11,940 bases of DNA from Actinomycetota bacterium (lineage in GTDB: Bacteria > Actinomycetota > Thermoleophilia > Solirubrobacterales > Solirubrobacteraceae), in assembly GCA_005788585.1 (NCBI GenBank), contig SYBY01000525.1:1-11940 (forward strand), given 5' to 3'. The translations under genes and the position numbers were made by a program. Positions 8,238 to 11,940 of this stretch are shown piece by piece (within the stretch, counting starts at the first letter, position 1; every line of letters begins with the position of its first letter). Under the pieces are notes generated by a model, which saw only the letters and a list, made by a program, of their open reading frames with translations, was not told the origin of the DNA and searched no databases.

Positions 8238-8243
8238 GACACT
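8238..8243 (+). promoter_or_regulatory. Possible -10 element of the metalloprotease gene
   Basis: GACACT (8238-8243) keeps the A at position 2 and T at position 6 of TANNNT and ends 6 bases before ATG 8250. No -35 box or Shine-Dalgarno sequence is evident. The assignment rests mostly on spacing shared with the other plus-strand genes. Only 22 bases separate this start from the DUF72 stop, so read-through from that gene is also possible. Confidence 0.35.
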
Positions 8244-8249
8244 CAGCGC

Positions 8250-10298
8250 ATGCGCCGCGTCCTGCCCGTTCTCGCGCTCCTGGCAGCACTCGGCGGCGCC
8301 GCCCCCGCCGCCGCGGCGCCCCAGCCCGAGGTCCGGGTGTTCGTCGGAGCGAAGATCCCGTCCGAAGAGCTCCGCGGCGCCCGCGTCAACGCCGCAGGCA
8401 AGGGCGTCATCGTCCGTGTCGCACCAGGCAAGGACCGCGCGACCGGGAAGGTGCAGACCGTCGGGACGTTCACGCCGAACCCCGCGCAGCTTGCCGCCAT
8501 CCGCGCCGCCGCGGAGGGCGTCTACGCCACTGCGAAGGTCACCGTGCCGAAGGCGCGCGGCGAGATGTACGCCGCCATCACGGTGAAGATCGGGACGAAG
8601 GAGCGCACGGCGCTGGGGCTGCACGGCATCTCGCCGCAGACGAAGGCCCTGCTCGACGCACTCAACGTCGTCCTGCCGCCGGCGCGGCAGCTGCCCGTCC
8701 CGGAAGGTCTCGTCGCCACCGCCGCGGAGTCGCCGCCCGGCGCCAAGTGCCCGCCGGGGGAGACGGCGACCACCGCGTCGCGTGAGGTCTCGCTCAAGGA
8801 CGCTGCGAAGGCCGGCATGGTCAAGCTCACGAGCAAGGGCAAGGTCAGCGGCGACGGCGTGAAGGTCGAAGGGACCTGGAAGCCGATCAAGGCGCCGGTG
8901 AAGCTGCGCGTGAACATCGAGTTCGTCGACAGCGGCCCGTCGCCGACCGCGCCGACCCCGTCGTCGATCGCAGGCCAGATCGAGGGCCAGCTCAACGGCA
9001 AGCTGAAGTACAAGGGCCAGCCGATCAAGGTCGACGTCGTCGCCAAGCGCCGTTCGAGCACCGATGCGCCTACCCCGTGCTTCCACCAGATCTACTTCTA
9101 TCCCGACAACGGGGTGCGCGACTACGTCGACGGTCTCGACGGGCTGACCAACCCGCAGCCGCAGGGCGGGCAGTGGAACTACGGTGGCGCCAACGACGCC
9201 GTGACGTGGGCCCACGAGACCATGCACCTCGCGGGGCTCAACGACCAGTATCGCGACTACTTCCAGGTCGGCGGCAAGGAGTACCCGGTGCCGTCCTCGG
9301 TCAACAGCGAGGACAAGGAGGCGCTGAAGAAGTGGGCCGAGTCGAAGGGCCTGGACGTCAACGCCGGCAAGCTGCATTCCATCCCGCACAAGGGGCACGA
9401 GAACGACCTCATGGGCAGCGCCGAGGGCGGGTTCGACGTGCCGGAGGGGTCGCTCGCGAAGATCTGGGCGCTGTCGGCGAAGACCGTCGACATCCACGGG
9501 GAGCCCGGCGACATCCTGCTGAACAAGAACCCCGGCCACCAGAACCTCGGCGTCGGCGCGGCGTTCGACATGAGCGTGAAGCCCGGCAAGCCCGCGGTGA
9601 AGGAGGGCATGGTCGCCTACTGCATCGACCTGCAGGACAAGGGGCCCGCGGTGGGCGACGTGTTCGACGTGCTCGGCAACGCGGCCGAGCGTCCCGAGCC
9701 GGGGATGGCCGAGCTGGCGCGGGTCCTGCGCCACGTCGACAGCCTGCAGCAGCGGCTCCTCGAGGAGGTCCGCGGCGCGCAGCTCGCCGTCTGGCGGGTG
9801 ACGAACGAGGACGGCACGACCTCGTACTCGGAGGCGGTCGACGCGATCCTCGCGGCGGCACAGGTCCCGCCGGGCGTGAACTACAACGCGCCGCACTTCG
9901 AGACGCCGAACCCCGGGGTCCCGGAGACGACGAGCATCACGAACGGGGCCGTGGACCCCACGGCCAGCACCGACCCGGCGGTCGCCGCGGAGATCGAGCG
10001 CCAGGCGGTCGCGCCGAAGCCGAAGCTCACCCGGCTGGCCATCGGCCCCCGGCGGATCACGGGCGCCACGCGGGTCCTCACGGTGACGTTCGAGCTCAGC
10101 GGCGCGGGCGACCGGGTGCGCGCCCGGGTGTTCAAGCGCGGCCGGCGCAAGGCGCTGCGCACGACGAAGCTGCGCACCGTGGAGGCCGGGGCGACGAGCT
10201 TCGCGCTCGTCGTGCCGAAGCTGTCGCCGGGGTCCTACAGCGTCCGGCTGAGCGGCCGGTTCGGCCAGAGGACGGTGCGGTTGCGCGTCAGCGGGTGA
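8250..10298 (+). CDS. Secreted zinc metalloprotease with possible thioester-like module
   Basis: This 682-residue protein has a signal peptide (MRRVLPVLALLAALG, cleavage near AAA-AP at 22-24). Residues about 25-150 may be a propeptide. The catalytic motif HETMHLAGLND places zinc ligands at H322, H326 and probably D332, with E323 as general base. HExxHxxGxxD is the metzincin pattern with Asp as third ligand, as in snapalysin. NDLMGS, with M388 62 residues on, fits the Met-turn. Residues about 445-540 contain VAYCIDLQD (C458) and RGAQLAVW (Q511), resembling the Cys and Gln motifs of TQXA/thioester domains. The protein has only two other cysteines, C167 and C277, which could pair and leave C458 free. 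A C-terminal beta domain (about 590-682) ends the protein. The substrate is unknown. It ends tail-to-tail with the RTX gene. The protease call is well supported; the thioester module is an inference. Confidence 0.85.
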   Translation: MRRVLPVLALLAALGGAAPAAAAPQPEVRVFVGAKIPSEELRGARVNAAGKGVIVRVAPGKDRATGKVQTVGTFTPNPAQLAAIRAAAEGVYATAKVTVPKARGEMYAAITVKIGTKERTALGLHGISPQTKALLDALNVVLPPARQLPVPEGLVATAAESPPGAKCPPGETATTASREVSLKDAAKAGMVKLTSKGKVSGDGVKVEGTWKPIKAPVKLRVNIEFVDSGPSPTAPTPSSIAGQIEGQLNGKLKYKGQPIKVDVVAKRRSSTDAPTPCFHQIYFYPDNGVRDYVDGLDGLTNPQPQGGQWNYGGANDAVTWAHETMHLAGLNDQYRDYFQVGGKEYPVPSSVNSEDKEALKKWAESKGLDVNAGKLHSIPHKGHENDLMGSAEGGFDVPEGSLAKIWALSAKTVDIHGEPGDILLNKNPGHQNLGVGAAFDMSVKPGKPAVKEGMVAYCIDLQDKGPAVGDVFDVLGNAAERPEPGMAELARVLRHVDSLQQRLLEEVRGAQLAVWRVTNEDGTTSYSEAVDAILAAAQVPPGVNYNAPHFETPNPGVPETTSITNGAVDPTASTDPAVAAEIERQAVAPKPKLTRLAIGPRRITGATRVLTVTFELSGAGDRVRARVFKRGRRKALRTTKLRTVEAGATSFALVVPKLSPGSYSVRLSGRFGQRTVRLRVSG

Positions 10299-11793
10299 TC
10301 CGCTCGCAGCTGCTGCCCAGCACCTCGTCGAAGCGGTCGAGGTGCACGGTGTCGAACCCGCTGCCGCAGCGCACGCGGTCGCGGGTGCCGTCGACGAGGT
10401 TGACGATGTCGTTGCCCGGGCCTGCGTTCACGCGGTCGCGGTTCATGCCGCCCCAGATGCGGTCGTTGCCGGGGCCGCCCTTGATCACGTCCCGCCCGCG
10501 GTCGCCGGTGATCCGATCACCGCCGCTGCCGCCGTAGATGCGGTCGTTGCCCTTGCGCCCGGCGATGACGTCGCGACCCGGCCCGCCGGACAGCGCGTCG
10601 GCGCCGGCCTGACCCTCGATGACGTCGTCGCCCGCCTCGCCGAAGACGCGGTCGTTGCCCGACCCGCCGAGGAGCTTGTCGTCGCCGCCGCGGCCGTAGA
10701 CCCAGTCGGCGCCGCCCATGCCCATGATCTTCTCGGGCCCGTTCGTCCCGAAGATCTTCTGGGGCGCGCGGTTGCCCGTGATGAGTCGCAGGCCGTCGTA
10801 GCCGGGGTCGCGCGGGGGAGACGCGGCGACCGTCACGCGCTCGCACCCGCGCAACGGCGTCCCGCTGAGGTCCGCCGCGTCGAGGAGGACGGTGTCGTCG
10901 CCCGCACCGCAGTCGATGCGGGCGTCGGCGAGCTCGTCGTGCTCGTCGGCGGTGTACGCCGCGCCGTCGGACGGCGCCGGGACGAGGTCCACGGCGTTGA
11001 CGACGTCGTCGCCATCACCGGCGATGAAGGTGTCGCGACCCGGCCCGCCCTCGAGCCGGTCGTTGCCGGTGCCGCCGCGCATGGTGTCGTTGCCGCGGCC
11101 GCCGGCCAGCACGTCGTTGCCGCTGTCGCCGCGCAGGGAGTCCTTGCCGCTGCTTGCGACCACGCGGTCGTCGCCCGGCCCGCCGCGCAGGATGTCGCTG
11201 CCGCTGCCGCCGAGGATCTCGTCGTTGCCGCCGTCGCCCCACAGCCGATCGGTCGCGTTGCCGCCGGAGATCCAGTCGTCGCCCGCGCCCCCGCGGGCGC
11301 GGTCGTGGCCGAACTCCATGGAGATGCGGTCGCGGCCGTTGTCGCCACGCGCGCGGTCGTTGCCCGGGCCGGCGCGGATCACGTCGTCGCCCGGGCCGCC
11401 GCGCAGGCGATCGTCGCCCGTGCCGCCGGAGAGGAGGTCGTTGCCGTGGCCGCCCCACATGCGGTCGTCGGCGGACTCGCCGTGCAGGCGGTCGCGCCCG
11501 CTGTTGCCGCTCAGGCGGTCGCGGTCCGAGCCGCCCAGCAGCCGGTCGTTGCCCGGGCCGCCGTGCAGATGGTCACGGGAGCGCTGGCCGCGCAGGCTGT
11601 CGCTGCCCCCGCGGCCCCACAGTCGGTCGGGGCCGCTCGTCCCGAGCAGCAGGTCGCGGCCGGGGCCGCCGCTCGCGCGGGCCACGGCGTCGCCGGCCTT
11701 GGCCCGGACGACGCGCAGCTCGGCGGCCGACGCGGGGACGGCGGAGAGCACCGCGGCAGCGAGAGCGGAGAGGACGGTGAGACGGCGGGCCAC
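10288..11793 (-). CDS. Secreted RTX-type calcium-binding repeat protein
   Basis: This 501-residue protein has a signal peptide (MARRLTVLSALAAAVLSAVPASA, cleavage near 23-24), so export is by Sec rather than the C-terminal type I signal of Gram-negative RTX toxins. Two blocks of GGxGxDxhx nonapeptides, residues about 42-265 and 340-470, should fold as calcium-filled parallel beta-rolls. Each block is closed by a related cap with a CGxGxDTVxLD strand and a CER[IV] end. The only four cysteines are C295/C317 and C476/C496, one pair per cap, which suggests a disulfide in each. No protease, lipase or other catalytic domain is present, so it is probably structural or a surface or matrix protein. GTG 11793 is chosen because GAAGG lies 7 bases upstream and the signal peptide begins there. 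Its last codons overlap the end of the convergent protease gene by 11 bases. Confidence 0.92.
   Translation of the reverse strand: MARRLTVLSALAAAVLSAVPASAAELRVVRAKAGDAVARASGGPGRDLLLGTSGPDRLWGRGGSDSLRGQRSRDHLHGGPGNDRLLGGSDRDRLSGNSGRDRLHGESADDRMWGGHGNDLLSGGTGDDRLRGGPGDDVIRAGPGNDRARGDNGRDRISMEFGHDRARGGAGDDWISGGNATDRLWGDGGNDEILGGSGSDILRGGPGDDRVVASSGKDSLRGDSGNDVLAGGRGNDTMRGGTGNDRLEGGPGRDTFIAGDGDDVVNAVDLVPAPSDGAAYTADEHDELADARIDCGAGDDTVLLDAADLSGTPLRGCERVTVAASPPRDPGYDGLRLITGNRAPQKIFGTNGPEKIMGMGGADWVYGRGGDDKLLGGSGNDRVFGEAGDDVIEGQAGADALSGGPGRDVIAGRKGNDRIYGGSGGDRITGDRGRDVIKGGPGNDRIWGGMNRDRVNAGPGNDIVNLVDGTRDRVRCGSGFDTVHLDRFDEVLGSSCERITR
10384..10772 (-). repeat. RTX nonapeptide repeat block 2
   Basis: About 14 further 27-base units follow an approximately 75-residue spacer. 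The first units (FGTNGPEKIMGMGGAD) are weak and the later ones (GGPGNDRIWGG) are canonical. The block ends in the C-terminal cap with C476 and C496. Confidence 0.88.
10998..11670 (-). repeat. RTX nonapeptide repeat block 1
   Basis: About 25 degenerate tandem units of 27 bases encode GGxGxDxhx, where h is Leu, Ile, Val or Trp. On the plus strand the units read as recurring GTCGTTGCC and GGGCCGCCG-like words. Asp and Gly positions are strongly kept while the others vary, as expected for calcium-binding turns. Units such as SMEFGHDRARG and GGNATDRLWG are diverged. Confidence 0.9.
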
Positions 11794-11800
11794 GCTTCTA

Positions 11801-11805
11801 CCTTC
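11801..11805 (-). promoter_or_regulatory. Ribosome binding site of the RTX gene
   Basis: On the minus strand GAAGG lies 7 bases before GTG 11793. It is the clearest Shine-Dalgarno sequence in the window and fixes the start. It contrasts with the plus-strand genes, which appear leaderless, and fits translation from an internal position on a longer mRNA. Confidence 0.55.
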
Positions 11806-11841
11806 GACGCGCCGGCGGCGGAGTTGAGGGCAGATGGACGC

Positions 11842-11940
11842 TCAGTGCGCCGGGGCGTACGCGGGATCGTGCTCGTGCTGGCGGAAGAAGTCGACGAACG
11901 CGCCCACGTACGAGCTGAACGGCGGGCACGACACGCCGTG
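11842..11940 (-). CDS. C-terminal fragment of an unrecognised protein (cut by window edge)
   Basis: The minus strand is open from the window edge to a TGA at 11842-11844. It encodes 32 residues that begin HGVSCPPFSSYVGAF, continue VDFFRQHEHDP and end AYAPAH. The mix of aromatic, hydrophobic and charged residues looks like real protein rather than a shadow frame, which here would be Arg/Ala-rich. I cannot assign a family. It lies 48 bases upstream of the RTX gene in the same direction, so the two may be co-transcribed. The gap between them holds only the RTX ribosome binding site and no obvious terminator. Confidence 0.55.
   Translation of the reverse strand, partial: HGVSCPPFSSYVGAFVDFFRQHEHDPAYAPAH

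Noticed and set aside
8118..9896. 592-codon open frame on the minus strand opposite the metalloprotease gene
   Set aside because: This is an antisense shadow. The plus frame carries the zinc-binding motif and a signal peptide, and the minus frame has neither.
10384..11670. Regular repeats that could be mistaken for a CRISPR or minisatellite array
   Set aside because: The 27-base units are contiguous, degenerate and in frame, with no unique spacers. They encode RTX nonapeptides.
10892..11827. 311-codon plus-strand frame rich in Ser, Pro and Arg, opposite the RTX gene
   Set aside because: Its repeats are only the antisense reading of the 27-base RTX units. The minus frame gives perfect calcium-binding nonapeptides and a signal peptide.

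Overview
The window is very GC-rich (about 70% by eye) and densely coded, with intergenic gaps of 80 bases or fewer. A large LuxR-type ATPase regulator, several long secreted proteins with Actinobacteria-like beta-domain tails, and TANNNT promoter elements placed 6-7 bases before start codons all point to a high-GC Actinomycetota. The closest fit is the Thermoleophilia/Solirubrobacterales type. This placement is inferred from style, not from a marker gene. There are no RNA genes, insertion sequences, CRISPR arrays or phage genes.

Layout from left to right. A perfect 13-bp inverted repeat covers a probable promoter (21-52) and is followed by a small three-helix membrane protein (56-469, +) with a hairpin terminator. 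Next comes a 925-residue LuxR-family regulator with an N-terminal ATPase domain (552-3329, +). A 1298-residue secreted protein follows (3382-7278, +), built from LamG-like, PKD-like, unrecognised beta-rich and fibronectin-like parts. Then comes a DUF72 (YecE-like) cytoplasmic protein (7310-8227, +). A secreted zinc metalloprotease (8250-10298, +) appears to carry a Cys-Gln thioester-like module between its catalytic and C-terminal beta domains. On the minus strand, a secreted calcium-binding RTX-repeat protein (10288-11793) converges on the protease, and the two stop codons overlap by 11 bases. The last 99 bases hold the C-terminus of another minus-strand gene (11842-11940).

Four of the six complete genes encode membrane or exported products, so the window looks like a cell-envelope or secreted-protein neighbourhood. 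The plus-strand genes are close together, but each seems to have its own -10 element adjacent to its start. That suggests separate, largely leaderless transcription units rather than one operon. The RTX gene is the exception, having a clear Shine-Dalgarno sequence, and it may be co-transcribed with the partial gene upstream of it.

The most interesting points are: the possible thioester module in the protease (C458 and Q511, with C458 the odd third cysteine); the recurring leaderless promoter geometry; the palindrome laid exactly over the first promoter; and the two cysteine-paired caps that close the two RTX blocks. None has been checked by database search or structure prediction.
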